Numbered from the stretch's first letter, positions 8,001-16,353 are shown. The stretch is 64,000 nucleotides of DNA from Prolixibacteraceae bacterium (GCA_023229575.1 JALNYZ010000006.1:62001-126000), one strand, 5' to 3'. Notes: generated by a model not told the origin, from the letters alone. Numbers and translations are program-made.

Positions 8001-9951
8001 ATTGGGAGAAAGCGATGCAACGGAGAAATTGTTTTCCGAAATGTTTCCTCAAAACTCTGAACGGGTTGCCAAGCAAAAGAAGGCCCCTTTACGGGTGATT
8101 TTTGGTAATCCACCTTATTCTATCGGACAAAAATCCGCCAATGATAATGCTCAAAATCAATCTTATCCGGTTTTGGATGCTAAAATAGCCAGTACCTACG
8201 CCAAAGAATCATCTGCTGGTCTGAATAAATCTTTATATGATGCGTATATCAAAGCATTCCGCTGGAGTAGTGATCGTTTAGACCCCCAAAATGGCGGTAT
8301 AATTTGTTTTATTTCTAATGGCGCGTGGTTGGATGGAAACAGTACTGACGGTTTCCGGAAATGCTTGGAAAAGGAATTCTCCTCAATTTTTGTACTCAAT
8401 TTAAGAGGAAACCAACGAACCAGCGGAGAACTTTCACGAAAGGAGGGCGGTAAGATTTTTGGTTCTGGTTCACGAACTCCCATTGCAATTACTTTGTTGG
8501 TAAAAAACCCAGAAGCAAAAAGCAAAAAGGCCATCATTCATTATTTTGACATCGGCGATTACCTAAACAGGGAAGATAAATTATCTATTGTCAGGAATTT
8601 TGGTTCAGTTTCTAATCAAGCAATACAGTGGACAAAATTGAAGACCAATGATCATGGGGATTGGATTAGCCAAAGAAATGATGTTTTTGAAACTTATATA
8701 CCCTTTGAACCTCAGAAGAAATTTGATTTAAAAAGTCAAACTTTTTTCAATACATATGCAATTGGAGTATCTTCAAACCGTGATGCTTGGGTTTATAACT
8801 TCTCAACATTTGAAATTGAGAAGAATATGAAACGAACAATTGATTTCTACAATGAGCAACAAAAAAGTTTTGAAGTAGAGAGCGCAAAAAAATCTAAACT
8901 CAATGTAGATAGTTTTATAGATGCTAACCCCAAAATGATAAGCTGGACAGTAAACTTGAAAAGGGATCTTGAACATCACAAGGAACATCAGTATCGAAAA
9001 GCTGAAATAAAAACAGGCATTTATCGTCCTTTTACAAAGCAGCGACTTTATTTTGATAAACCCTTTATTGAACGTCCAGGATTAAGTGATAAACTATTTC
9101 CAAATTCCATTCTTAAGAACCTTGTTATTTCTATTACTGGAGAGGGTAATTTGGGATTTTCAGTATTAATAGCGGATAAGATGCCTGACCTTTGTTTTAC
9201 AAAAACCGGTAATGGCGGTGCCCAGTCTTTCCCCCTTTATTATTACGAAGAACGCCAAAAGCAAAGTCGTAGTTTATTTGACACTGATGAAAATGACAGC
9301 GAATACATCCGCAGAGATGCTGTAAGTGATTTTATCTTGGAACGAGCCAAAAGGCAGTATGGGAAGAACGTGGAAAAGGAAGATATATTCTATTATGTGT
9401 ATGGCTTTTTACATTGTCCGGAGTACCGTGAGAAGTTTGCAAACGATTTAAAGAAAATGTTGCCTCGGTTGCCATTGGTCGAAGATGTTCGGGATTTCTG
9501 GGCATTCAGTAAGGCAGGTCGTAAATTGGCAGAGTTGCATATCAATTACGAAGGGGTACCGCCACTCACAGAAGTAACTGTTTCCGGCGCCGAGGCATTG
9601 TCATTTCTGGACGCCGAGCCTGCCGGCTCCAATTTGTACCATGTTGAAAAAATGCGCTTTCCCAGGAAAGACCAAAAAGACACGATCCATTACAACAGCA
9701 AAATAACTGTAACCAATATTCCTGGTAAAGCTTACGAGTATGTCGTCAACGGCAAATCGGCTATCGAATGGATCATGGAGCGTTATCAAATAACCACCCA
9801 CAAAGAAAGCGGCATCAGAAACGACCCCAATGATTGGGCAACTGAGGTTGGCAATCCGAGGTACATTTTGGATTTACTCTTGAGCATAATCAATGTGAGT
9901 GTGCAGACGGTGGATATTGTTATTAGTTTACCAAAGTTAAAATTCCAATAA
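5044..9951 (+). CDS. Type ISP single-chain restriction-modification enzyme (LlaBIII/LlaGI type)
   Basis: A 1635-residue protein joining all activities of a Type I system in one chain. In order: an Mrr-like PD-(D/E)XK nuclease (GIDLVA 63-68, then QCK 79-81); a superfamily 2 helicase/translocase with Walker A ACGTGKT (202-208), DEAH (339-342) and MTATPR (374-379); an N6-adenine methyltransferase with motif I DPFTGTGTF starting at Asp912 and motif IV NPPY (1022-1025); and a C-terminal target-recognition region. LlaBIII and LlaGI are of similar length (about 1570-1580). In that family the enzyme methylates one strand of an asymmetric site and translocates on unmodified DNA until two enzymes meet head-on and cleave. 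All catalytic motifs look intact. No separate specificity subunit is needed, and none is adjacent. The target sequence cannot be read from the protein. Confidence 0.95.
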   Translation: MSFTKLLEKYRKYSFSERDKGTRFERLMQAYLLTDPKYSNKLKRVWLWSEFHGKNDLGGSDTGIDLVALTYEGDYWAIQCKCYQESSTIDKPAVDSFLSTSSREFKNEELKTVRFSHRLWISTTNKWGPNATEAIKNQNPPVTRLSLFNLQEAPVDWWMLEEGIHGKRSLTPKKTLRPHQKEALEKVHEYFKTADRGKLIMACGTGKTLNSLHIAENETDGKGLILFLVPSIALLGQTLREWSADASEPINAICICSDPEISKTKTKNDDTDSFSIVDLALPASTNTKDILRQLEYAKNNGNNGLTVVFSTYQSIEVIARAQKEFLKKGFGEFDLIICDEAHRTTGVTLADEDESSFTKVHDNNFIKAKKRLYMTATPRLFSDDSKSKAAQADAVLCSMDDVKLYGEEIYRIGFGEAVDKDLLSDYKVLILTLSDKEIPPAIYKMIADKESEINTDDASKLIGCINALSKQVLGDEGIIKSSDPDPMRKAVAFCSNIAVSKKITGIFNSTKDTYLNSLPSEKKEQMVSVSSMHIDGTMSAPVRDELLGWLKANTEDNECRVLTNVRCLSEGVDVPTLDAVMFLSARNSQVDVVQSVGRVMRRSPGKKYGYIIIPVVVPSDVEADKALDDNERYKVVWTVLNALRAHDDRFNATINKIELNKSRPMQILVGRPQYSFGNDGEAFTVDDGVGAYESNRDINQQMALQFEQLQNVVFARMVNKVGDRRYWEQWAKSVAEIAERQVERINRLIKEDPIHQEAFANFLAGLQKNINPSITQQQAVEMLSQHIITRPVFEALFEGYSFVHNNPISVSMQTMLDFLEDQSFDKDAETLNKFYESVKMRASGIDNAEGKQRIIIELYDKFFKTAFPKMVEQLGIVYTPVECVDFIIYSVNDILQKEFGRGISDENVHLLDPFTGTGTFITRLLQSGLIDKKDLLRKYQQEMHANEIVLLAYYIAAVNIENAFHDAMGETDYHAFDGICLTDTFQLGESDATEKLFSEMFPQNSERVAKQKKAPLRVIFGNPPYSIGQKSANDNAQNQSYPVLDAKIASTYAKESSAGLNKSLYDAYIKAFRWSSDRLDPQNGGIICFISNGAWLDGNSTDGFRKCLEKEFSSIFVLNLRGNQRTSGELSRKEGGKIFGSGSRTPIAITLLVKNPEAKSKKAIIHYFDIGDYLNREDKLSIVRNFGSVSNQAIQWTKLKTNDHGDWISQRNDVFETYIPFEPQKKFDLKSQTFFNTYAIGVSSNRDAWVYNFSTFEIEKNMKRTIDFYNEQQKSFEVESAKKSKLNVDSFIDANPKMISWTVNLKRDLEHHKEHQYRKAEIKTGIYRPFTKQRLYFDKPFIERPGLSDKLFPNSILKNLVISITGEGNLGFSVLIADKMPDLCFTKTGNGGAQSFPLYYYEERQKQSRSLFDTDENDSEYIRRDAVSDFILERAKRQYGKNVEKEDIFYYVYGFLHCPEYREKFANDLKKMLPRLPLVEDVRDFWAFSKAGRKLAELHINYEGVPPLTEVTVSGAEALSFLDAEPAGSNLYHVEKMRFPRKDQKDTIHYNSKITVTNIPGKAYEYVVNGKSAIEWIMERYQITTHKESGIRNDPNDWATEVGNPRYILDLLLSIINVSVQTVDIVISLPKLKFQ

Positions 9952-10067
9952 TTAATAGTCTCTTTTCTTATGAAAATATGGATAGTTTACAACACAATCC
10001 AGAGCGAGATGTACAATTGAATTCCTGAACAAAATATAACCCAAATATTCTCCTAAAATAAAATTAA

Positions 10068-10093
10068 GGTAATGTCATAGTTGTTGGTAGTAA
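10068..10093 (+). repeat. Left terminal inverted repeat of the IS1595 element
   Basis: GGTAATGTCA, then TAGT, then TGTTGGTAGTAA. Reverse-complement counterpart at 12016-12040 has AGC in place of TAGT. Confidence 0.9.
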
Positions 10094-10143
10094 ATAGTTG
10101 ATAATTATTATCACTTTTATTTGGTATTGATATTTTAATGGTG

Positions 10144-10151
10144 TATATTTG
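10144..10151 (+). promoter_or_regulatory. Promoter of the transposase gene (TATATTTG)
   Basis: An exact match to the Bacteroidota -7 element TAnnTTTG, 34 bases upstream of the transposase ATG and inside the element's left end. The TTGGTAGTA word at 10161-10169 lies immediately downstream, where transposase binding to an end-like site could repress transcription (inference). Confidence 0.6.
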
Positions 10152-10185
10152 TCCTATCAATTGGTAGTAGCTTAAACTAAATGCC

Positions 10186-11052
10186 ATGAATATAGTACAA
10201 GTTTACAGAACATTTCCAACACAACAAAATTGTATTGATTATCTGGAAAAGGTAAGGTGGAATAATAAACCAACTTGCCCCTATTGTAAATCAGAAAATC
10301 AAACACCTTTGCCAAAAGAAAATAGGTATCACTGCAATACTTGTAATACTTCTTTTAGCGTAATGGTAGGAACTATTTTTGAAAACACAAAACTCGATTT
10401 TCAGAAATGGTTTTTAGCTATATCTTTGGTTCTTAATGCAAAAAAAGGGATTTCTGCAAGACAATTAGCACGTGATATTGAAGTAACAAAAGATACCGCT
10501 TGGCTAATGCTTATGAGAATAAGAACGGCAATGACTGAAAATTGTGACTTACTCGAAGGAATTATTGAGGCTGATGAAACTTATGTTGGTGGGAAGAATA
10601 AAAACCGTCATACGAATAAGAAAACTAAAGATGGTCAAGATAGGGGTGGCGAAGATAAGACTCCCGTAATAGGAATCTTAGAAAGAGGGAGTAAAGTAAG
10701 TGCACAGAAAGCAAAAGACACCTCCGGAGAAACACTTAAGTCGTTCATTAATATGAATGTAAAAAGTGGTTCACAGATAATGACTGACGAATGGAGGTCA
10801 TACAATGGTCTAGCTTTATTATACGGTCACTCTATTGTCAAGCACTCAATGGGAGAAAATGTAAACGGCGCCGTTCACATAAATACATTAGAAGGTTTTT
10901 GGTCATTGCTTAAACGTGGTGTTATTGGACTATATCACTATGTTAGTTCTAAATATCTGAATAAATACATTGATGAATTTTGTTTTAGATATAACAACAG
11001 AGAGAATGTAAATATATTTGATTTAACAATTTTTAAAACTGTGAATCTATGA
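10186..11052 (+). CDS. IS1595-family transposase (ISXO2-like DDE domain)
   Basis: A 288-residue transposase. The N-terminus has a zinc ribbon (Cys31-x2-Cys34 and Cys50-x2-Cys53) typical of IS1595. The ISXO2-like catalytic core shows Asp129 in IIEADETYVGG, Asp200 in MTDEWRSY and the third acidic position in NTLEGFWSLLKR (Glu235), so the DDE triad appears intact. Length is within the family range. The TGA at 11050-11052 overlaps the ATG of the P63C gene, giving translational coupling. The gene is more AT-rich than the housekeeping genes after 12.5 kb. Confidence 0.95.
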   Translation: MNIVQVYRTFPTQQNCIDYLEKVRWNNKPTCPYCKSENQTPLPKENRYHCNTCNTSFSVMVGTIFENTKLDFQKWFLAISLVLNAKKGISARQLARDIEVTKDTAWLMLMRIRTAMTENCDLLEGIIEADETYVGGKNKNRHTNKKTKDGQDRGGEDKTPVIGILERGSKVSAQKAKDTSGETLKSFINMNVKSGSQIMTDEWRSYNGLALLYGHSIVKHSMGENVNGAVHINTLEGFWSLLKRGVIGLYHYVSSKYLNKYIDEFCFRYNNRENVNIFDLTIFKTVNL

Positions 11053-11960
11053 AGCAGATAGCAAAAGCAGATTATTTCGCAAGAGTACCTATAGGAAATG
11101 CCATATTATATTGCGGAGTATTAGATGATGAAACGAGAGTAATTTCAGAGCGTAGCCTTTCTAAGGCTTTTGGAATTAAAGGAGGAGGCGCTCATTGGGC
11201 AAGAAAGAAAATTATATCAAATGAGGAGATTTTGCCGGAATATGTTTCAGCACATTATTTGGCGCCGTTTGTTTCAGATGACTTAAAGCGAAAACTCTTA
11301 ACTCCAATTCAGTTTGTTCGTAAAAACGGCGCTATTTCTAAGGGGTTTGCTGCCACTGTGTTGCCTGAAATTTGCGATGTATTTATTAGCGCAAAAAAGG
11401 CAGGTGTACTAAATAAATCACAAGAGATCATTGCTGATAATGCGTATATATTATTAAAGGGATTTGCTACCGTAGGAATAATAGCTCTTATTGATGAGGC
11501 TACTGGCTTTCAAGAAGTAAGACAAAGGGAGGCGCTACAAAAAATTCTCGATAAATACTTAAAAACAGAGTACGCAAAATGGGCAAGTTGTTTCCCGCTT
11601 GAATTTTACGAAGAATTATTTAGGTTAAAAGGATGGACCCTAGATAAGCGAACAATGAAAATGCCTCAAGTAGTTGGTAGATACACTAATGATGTAATTT
11701 ATGAGAGATTAGCGCCAGGTATTTTATCTGAACTCCAAGTAAGAAACCCTATATTACCATCTGGAAGGAGAAAGACAAAGCATCATCAATGGCTAACTGA
11801 CGAAATAGGACATCCGGCGCTAGATAGGCATTTTACTGGAATCATGGCACTTATGAGAGCTAATTCTAAATGGGAAAATTTTAAAAGAGGGTTAGAACGT
11901 GCTTACCCTAAAATGGGATCACAACTGGCGCTTCGATTGTTTGATGATGACGAAACTTAA
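11049..11960 (+). CDS. P63C-domain protein carried inside the insertion sequence
   Basis: A 303-residue protein that I assign to the P63C domain family from its C-terminal half: residues about 185-290 include FPLEFYEELFRLKGW, RYTNDVIYERLAPGILSEL and HHQWLTDEIGHPALDRH. The family's biochemical role is not established, and it is known from mobile and phage-related contexts. The N-terminal half (residues 1-100) resembles a small DNA-binding or regulatory module, with RSLSKAFGIKGGGAHWARKK. It is coupled to the transposase by a 4-bp ATGA overlap and lies within the inverted repeats, so it moves with the element. It contains eight GCGC tetramers, unusually many for an AT-rich gene. Confidence 0.85.
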   Translation: MKQIAKADYFARVPIGNAILYCGVLDDETRVISERSLSKAFGIKGGGAHWARKKIISNEEILPEYVSAHYLAPFVSDDLKRKLLTPIQFVRKNGAISKGFAATVLPEICDVFISAKKAGVLNKSQEIIADNAYILLKGFATVGIIALIDEATGFQEVRQREALQKILDKYLKTEYAKWASCFPLEFYEELFRLKGWTLDKRTMKMPQVVGRYTNDVIYERLAPGILSELQVRNPILPSGRRKTKHHQWLTDEIGHPALDRHFTGIMALMRANSKWENFKRGLERAYPKMGSQLALRLFDDDET

Positions 11961-12015
11961 AAAATAATGTAAAATAAAACCAATGATTTTTACATGGTTC
12001 TATTTTATAAGTTCA

Positions 12016-12040
12016 TTACTACCAACAGCTTGACATTACC
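12016..12040 (-). repeat. Right terminal inverted repeat of the IS1595 element
   Basis: The reverse complement reads GGTAATGTCA, AGC, TGTTGGTAGTAA, matching the left end apart from the short central difference. It is followed by ATAATTAA, the probable target duplication. Confidence 0.9.
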
Positions 12041-12330
12041 ATAATTAAATATAAGAATGACGTTTGACAATGCCTCCATAATGATTGCCTCATTAATCAT
12101 TATGTGCAGTTGGGGAGAAGAGGGGTATCAGAAACAAACAGATCACCCTCTCAATTATTTCGTGCCTGGCTTAACAGATACAAAGGATGGTCAGAAAAAC
12201 TGTCTGAGCATGGATCGGATTCGGATAACCGGTGAAGGACTGATCCCAGCAAAACCTCAATGAACACAGCTATTCTAAAGGCACTCATACCATCCTGTTG
12301 TTTCCAATATATTTCCAATTTTAAAATCAA

Positions 12331-12361
12331 AAAGCCCGCAAGTGTTTGGCTTACAGGCTTT
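12331..12361 (-). terminator. Intrinsic terminator of the initiator tRNA
   Basis: On the minus strand a 12-bp stem (AAAGCCTGTAAG paired with CTTGCGGGCTTT, including G-T pairs) closes a CCAAACA loop and is followed by a run of T. It lies 15 bases past the 3' end of the tRNA gene. Confidence 0.85.
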
Positions 12362-12376
12362 TATCATTCTTCAAAG

Positions 12377-12449
<73 letters not shown>

Positions 12450-12488
12450 GTATATTTTTTAAAACCAGCTGTGTCGGTTTTGTGGGTA

Positions 12489-12496
12489 CAAAGATA
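12489..12496 (-). promoter_or_regulatory. Promoter of tRNA-fMet (TATCTTTG on minus strand)
   Basis: An exact TAnnTTTG -7 element about 40 bases upstream of the mature tRNA 5' end. Confidence 0.7.
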
Positions 12497-12569
12497 GCCA
12501 TTTTTTCCGATTCTGCAATATACATGCGAGTTTTTTGTGTAAGTTTGGATTTTCAAGAAATAGCTACCC

Positions 12570-13433
12570 ATGTCGGCAGAAAGAAAGAGAGATAAGTTGA
12601 AGAAACTGTTTCAGAACCCCTATCGGATCGTTATCTTCAACGACCTCAACCTGCATATCATCAGACAGATCAGGTTCAATGCCCGTACCCTGGTGCTCGG
12701 ACTGGTTGGCGCCGTCGTGGCCATCATTATCGGGGTGACGATCCTCATTGCTTTTACTCCTTTGAGGGAATATATACCTGGCTACCCTTCCGGGAAATTA
12801 AGGCAAAGACTGATCAACAATGCCCTGGTAACTGACTCTCTGGAACAAAAAATCAACCTCTACGACCGTTATTTTCACGACATGCGTGCCATGCTGAGTG
12901 GCGAAAATTCGCTGGATACTGTAACCAGAAGAGACTCGATTGTAAGACCAAACCTCAAAGACATGAGGAAATTGAACCAGGACAGCCTCTTCAAGGATGA
13001 ACTGGACCAGGAGCAATTCAACCTGCACCTCAGTCCCGGCAGTATGAGAAAAAGCGGTCTCGCGAGCCTGCTATTCTTCCCTCCGCTTAAAGGAATGGTA
13101 ACGGGCAAACAGGATATATCCACCGGCCATTATGGCGTTGATATCGTGGCCAAGCAAAATTCAAGGATCTCCTCAGCGCTGGATGGTACCGTTATTTTCT
13201 CCGAATGGACCATGGAAACAGGCTATGTTATGATCATTCAGCACGATCAAAATATTGTAACCAGTTACAAACACAATTCAGAACTGCTCAAAAAACAGGG
13301 CGACAAAGTGAAAGCGGGAGAGGTAATTGCCATCATGGGCAATACCGGAAGAAAAACTACGGGACCGCACCTCCATTTCGAACTATGGGTAAATGGCAAC
13401 CCTATCAACCCCGAAGACTACATAAGCTTTTAA
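12570..13433 (+). CDS. M23-family (LytM) peptidoglycan endopeptidase, inner-membrane anchored
   Basis: A 287-residue protein with a basic cytoplasmic N-terminus, one membrane helix (about residues 41-63) and a periplasmic LytM domain (about 175-285). The zinc and catalytic residues are visible: His187 and Asp191 in GHYGVD, His235 in YKH, and His267/His269 in GPHLHFELW. It is expected to cut peptide crosslinks in peptidoglycan; an intact active site argues against a purely activator role like EnvC or NlpD. It leads a plus-strand run with dxr (13-bp gap) and rseP. The same gene order is common in Bacteroidota. Confidence 0.92.
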   Translation: MSAERKRDKLKKLFQNPYRIVIFNDLNLHIIRQIRFNARTLVLGLVGAVVAIIIGVTILIAFTPLREYIPGYPSGKLRQRLINNALVTDSLEQKINLYDRYFHDMRAMLSGENSLDTVTRRDSIVRPNLKDMRKLNQDSLFKDELDQEQFNLHLSPGSMRKSGLASLLFFPPLKGMVTGKQDISTGHYGVDIVAKQNSRISSALDGTVIFSEWTMETGYVMIIQHDQNIVTSYKHNSELLKKQGDKVKAGEVIAIMGNTGRKTTGPHLHFELWVNGNPINPEDYISF

Positions 13434-13446
13434 CCAATACCCTACC

Positions 13447-14601
13447 ATGAAGAAAATTGCCCTGCTCGGCTCTACCGGATCTATCGGTCAGCAGACCCTT
13501 GATATTGTTGCGAGCAATCCTGACCTCTTCACTGTCGAAGTTCTGACCGCCAACAACAATACTAATTTGTTGATCGATCAGGCCATGAAATTCATGCCCA
13601 ATGTGGTCATTATCGGCAATGAAGCTAAATACCCGGAGATAAAAGAGGCATTGTCAGAACTCCCTATAAAGGTCTATGCCGGCTGTGATGCGATTGCACA
13701 GGTGGTAGAAATGGGCTCCATAGATACTGTGGTGACAGCCATGGTAGGCTTTTCCGGACTGTTGCCAACGATCAGGGCAGTGAAAGCCGGAAAACAAATC
13801 GCCCTTGCCAACAAGGAGACACTGGTTGTTGCCGGTGATCTGGTCACGCGGCTGGCACAGGAACACCATTCAGAAATTCTTCCGATCGACTCGGAGCATT
13901 CTGCGATCTTTCAATGCCTGGTTGGCGAAGCGGATGATTCGGTAGAAAAGATCATTCTTACCTGTTCAGGAGGTCCTTTTCACGGAAAATCAGCCGAACA
14001 GCTATCTAAAGTGACCGTAAAAGAGGCATTGAAACACCCAAATTGGGACATGGGTGCAAAGATCACCATCGATTCTGCAACACTCATGAACAAAGGGTTC
14101 GAAGTCATTGAGGCAAAATGGCTTTTCGGACTAAGACCTGATCAGATCGATGTAGTCGTTCATCCGCAAAGCATCATTCACTCCATGGTGCAATTTTGCG
14201 ATGGATCCATCAAAGCACAATTGGGACTCCCAGATATGCGAATACCCATACAATTTGCCCTGGGATATCCCATTCGCATCAAAAATTCCCTTGCACGGTT
14301 CAACTTCGCCGATTACGCAACCTTCACTTTTACAACGCCCGATACAAAAAATTTTCGTAACCTTGCACTTTCTTACGAGGCACTGAACAAAGGCGGCAAC
14401 CTTGCCTGCGTGCTGAATGCCTCAAACGAAATAACAGTTAAAGCATTTATAAACGAAAAAATATCATTTCTGGAAATAGCAAAAATCAACGAGCGAGTGA
14501 TGGAAAAAATTCCGTTTGTTGGTCATCCTGAATTAAATGACTACATGGAATCAGACAAAACTGCCCGAATTTATGCAGAAGAGATTATCCTGAAAAGATA
14601 A
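13447..14601 (+). CDS. dxr: 1-deoxy-D-xylulose 5-phosphate reductoisomerase
   Basis: A 384-residue enzyme of the MEP isoprenoid pathway that converts DXP to 2-C-methyl-D-erythritol 4-phosphate using NADPH. The nucleotide-binding loop GSTGSIGQQT is at residues 8-17, the LANKETLVVAG segment follows, and the metal/substrate motif SEHSAIFQCL is present. Length is standard. It lies between the M23 peptidase gene and rseP with short gaps, and probably shares their transcript. Confidence 0.97.
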   Translation: MKKIALLGSTGSIGQQTLDIVASNPDLFTVEVLTANNNTNLLIDQAMKFMPNVVIIGNEAKYPEIKEALSELPIKVYAGCDAIAQVVEMGSIDTVVTAMVGFSGLLPTIRAVKAGKQIALANKETLVVAGDLVTRLAQEHHSEILPIDSEHSAIFQCLVGEADDSVEKIILTCSGGPFHGKSAEQLSKVTVKEALKHPNWDMGAKITIDSATLMNKGFEVIEAKWLFGLRPDQIDVVVHPQSIIHSMVQFCDGSIKAQLGLPDMRIPIQFALGYPIRIKNSLARFNFADYATFTFTTPDTKNFRNLALSYEALNKGGNLACVLNASNEITVKAFINEKISFLEIAKINERVMEKIPFVGHPELNDYMESDKTARIYAEEIILKR

Positions 14602-14625
14602 AAACAAACATTTGATAGAGACAAG

Positions 14626-15951
14626 ATGGTTATATTGATCAAAGCTGCCCAGCTCCTGCTGAGCCTCTCCATACTGGTTATCCTGCACGAATTTGGACAC
14701 TTTTTGTTTGCCAAGCTTTTCCATTGCAGGGTAGAAAAATTCTACCTCTTTTTCGATCCCTGGTTTTCCCTTTTTAAAACGCAGAAGGGTGAAACTGAAT
14801 ATGGTATAGGATGGCTTCCCCTTGGCGGTTACGTCAAAATATCGGGCATGATCGACGAATCGATGGACAAAGAGCAGATGAAACTGCCACCTCAACCCTG
14901 GGAATTCCGGTCAAAACCCACCTGGCAGCGCTTGCTGATCATGATAGGCGGGGTTCTTTTTAACCTAATTCTGGCGCTTGCACTCTATTCCATGATCCTG
15001 TTTGTGTGGGGTGATGAGTATCTTCCAACCCAGAATGCCAAATATGGGATCGTAGTTTCGGATACCGGACGCGAGATCGGGCTGCGGAATGGTGATAAAA
15101 TCCTTTCGGTAGATGGTAAAAAGGTTGAGAGTTTTACAAAAATTGTTCCTACCATCGTGCTGGATGGGGCCCAAACCATAGAGGTACAAAGGGATTCTCA
15201 AAAACTGACACTACAGATTAAAAAGGAAATCATCTCTAAATTACTGACTGATAGGAATATTCTTTCCCTCCGTGTTCCCTATTCATGCAAAATCATCGCT
15301 TTTGCCAAACAATCCCCTGCCAGGGATGCCGGAATGGAACTTGGCGATGAAATACTTTCAGTCGACAGTACCAAATTTAAGTTCTATGATCAGTTTGTCG
15401 ACAAACTGGCGCTTGCAAAAGATTCCGATGTCACGGTTCAATTTGTCCGCAAAGGGGTAAACCTTTCAAAAAAAGTAAGAATTGGTTCAACCGGATTAAT
15501 TGGCATACAAAGGGCCTATGACCTGGAAGGCGTTTTCGAGTACAAGATCATCAAATACAGCCTGCTAGAATCTATTCCTGCCGGGATTTCCAAAGGCTAC
15601 AGGGCTGTTGGGGATTACCTCAAACAGTTCAAACTGCTTTTCTCCCCCAAAACAAAAGCCTACGAATCGCTGGGTGGTTTTATCGCCATCGGGAACATCT
15701 TCCCGGGAGTCTGGGATTGGGAATCTTTCTGGAACCTTACCGCATTCCTCTCCATCATTTTAGCCGTTATGAATATCCTGCCCATCCCGGCATTGGATGG
15801 AGGTCATGTACTATTTTTACTATACGAAATCGTTACGAGAAGAAAACCGAGCGATAAATTTTTGGAATACGCACAGATTACCGGAATGGTATTGCTCTTC
15901 TCGTTATTGATTTACGCCAACGGTAACGATATCTTAAAATTATTTAGGTGA
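14626..15951 (+). CDS. rseP: RIP metalloprotease RseP (site-2 protease)
   Basis: A 441-residue polytopic zinc protease. HEFGH (residues 21-25) is in the first membrane helix, two PDZ domains occupy roughly residues 120-200 and 205-285 in the periplasm, and the C-terminal helix carries NILPIPALDGGH, the conserved LDGG metal-ligand motif. RseP performs intramembrane cleavage of anti-sigma factors and residual signal peptides. It is last in the M23-dxr-rseP run. No anti-sigma substrate gene is adjacent. Confidence 0.95.
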   Translation: MVILIKAAQLLLSLSILVILHEFGHFLFAKLFHCRVEKFYLFFDPWFSLFKTQKGETEYGIGWLPLGGYVKISGMIDESMDKEQMKLPPQPWEFRSKPTWQRLLIMIGGVLFNLILALALYSMILFVWGDEYLPTQNAKYGIVVSDTGREIGLRNGDKILSVDGKKVESFTKIVPTIVLDGAQTIEVQRDSQKLTLQIKKEIISKLLTDRNILSLRVPYSCKIIAFAKQSPARDAGMELGDEILSVDSTKFKFYDQFVDKLALAKDSDVTVQFVRKGVNLSKKVRIGSTGLIGIQRAYDLEGVFEYKIIKYSLLESIPAGISKGYRAVGDYLKQFKLLFSPKTKAYESLGGFIAIGNIFPGVWDWESFWNLTAFLSIILAVMNILPIPALDGGHVLFLLYEIVTRRKPSDKFLEYAQITGMVLLFSLLIYANGNDILKLFR

Positions 15952-15979
15952 AGTGGGAATATTGGATTAAAACAATTGC

Positions 15980-15987
15980 TATATTTG
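15980..15987 (+). promoter_or_regulatory. Promoter of tatA (TATATTTG)
   Basis: An exact TAnnTTTG element 25 bases upstream of the tatA start, suggesting that tatA has its own transcript rather than reading from rseP. Confidence 0.65.
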
Positions 15988-16012
15988 CCCCAAACGCATA
16001 AAACAGTAGGCT

Positions 16013-16228
16013 ATGAACTTATTTATATTGGGAGTATTAAGTGGTGCGCATGTCATTATTATTATCGCGGTTCTACTCATATTCTTCGGAGGCAAGAAAA
16101 TACCTGAATTGATGGGTGGGCTTGGAAAAGGCATGAAAGAATTTAAAAAAGCGATGAAAGATGAAGAGGAACCCACAACTCCTCCAGCTACCGCTGACGA
16201 GAAGAAAAACGAACCCCTGAAACAATAG
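16013..16228 (+). CDS. tatA: Twin-arginine translocase subunit TatA/TatE
   Basis: A 71-residue protein with a short N-terminal membrane helix (about 9-26) followed by FFGGKKIPELMGGLGKGMKEFKKAM, the hinge and amphipathic helix of TatA, then a charged, Pro/Thr-rich tail. It forms the Tat pore that exports folded proteins. No tatC lies in the window, but two products here carry Tat-type N-termini: the Gfo/Idh/MocA protein at 52967 and the broken aldo/keto reductase at 28554. A strong terminator follows. Confidence 0.94.
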   Translation: MNLFILGVLSGAHVIIIIAVLLIFFGGKKIPELMGGLGKGMKEFKKAMKDEEEPTTPPATADEKKNEPLKQ

Positions 16229-16250
16229 TTAAAGGATACGAATAGATACA

Positions 16251-16285
16251 ACGACCCCGATGCAAACATCGGGGTCGTTTTTTTT
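16251..16285 (+). terminator. Strong intrinsic terminator after tatA
   Basis: A 12-bp perfect stem (ACGACCCCGATG / CATCGGGGTCGT) with a CAAA loop, followed by T residues. Confidence 0.93.
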
Positions 16286-16353
16286 GTAACGATTTGAAGC
16301 TATTTGCGTCTTATCGACAGATGACAAAATTGTAGTACCTAAAATTCTTCGTC

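Larger units (their letters stand above)
10068..12040 (+). mobile_element. Complete IS1595-family insertion sequence with a P63C passenger gene
   Basis: A 1973-bp element with imperfect terminal inverted repeats: both ends start GGTAATGTCA and share TGTTGGTAGTAA, separated by 4 bases on the left and 3 on the right. The 8 bases before the left end (10060-10067, AAAATTAA) and after the right end (12041-12048, ATAATTAA) match at 7 of 8 positions, consistent with the 8-bp target duplication typical of IS1595. Inside are a transposase and a P63C-domain gene overlapping by 4 bp. The TTGGTAGTA word of the left end recurs at 10161-10169, just before the transposase. Both genes and both ends appear intact, so the element may be able to move or have moved recently. 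Confidence 0.92.

Noticed and set aside
12057..12263. Plus-strand open frame of 68 codons between the IS element and tRNA-fMet
   Set aside because: No promoter or family similarity; starts just past the target duplication, so probably chance.
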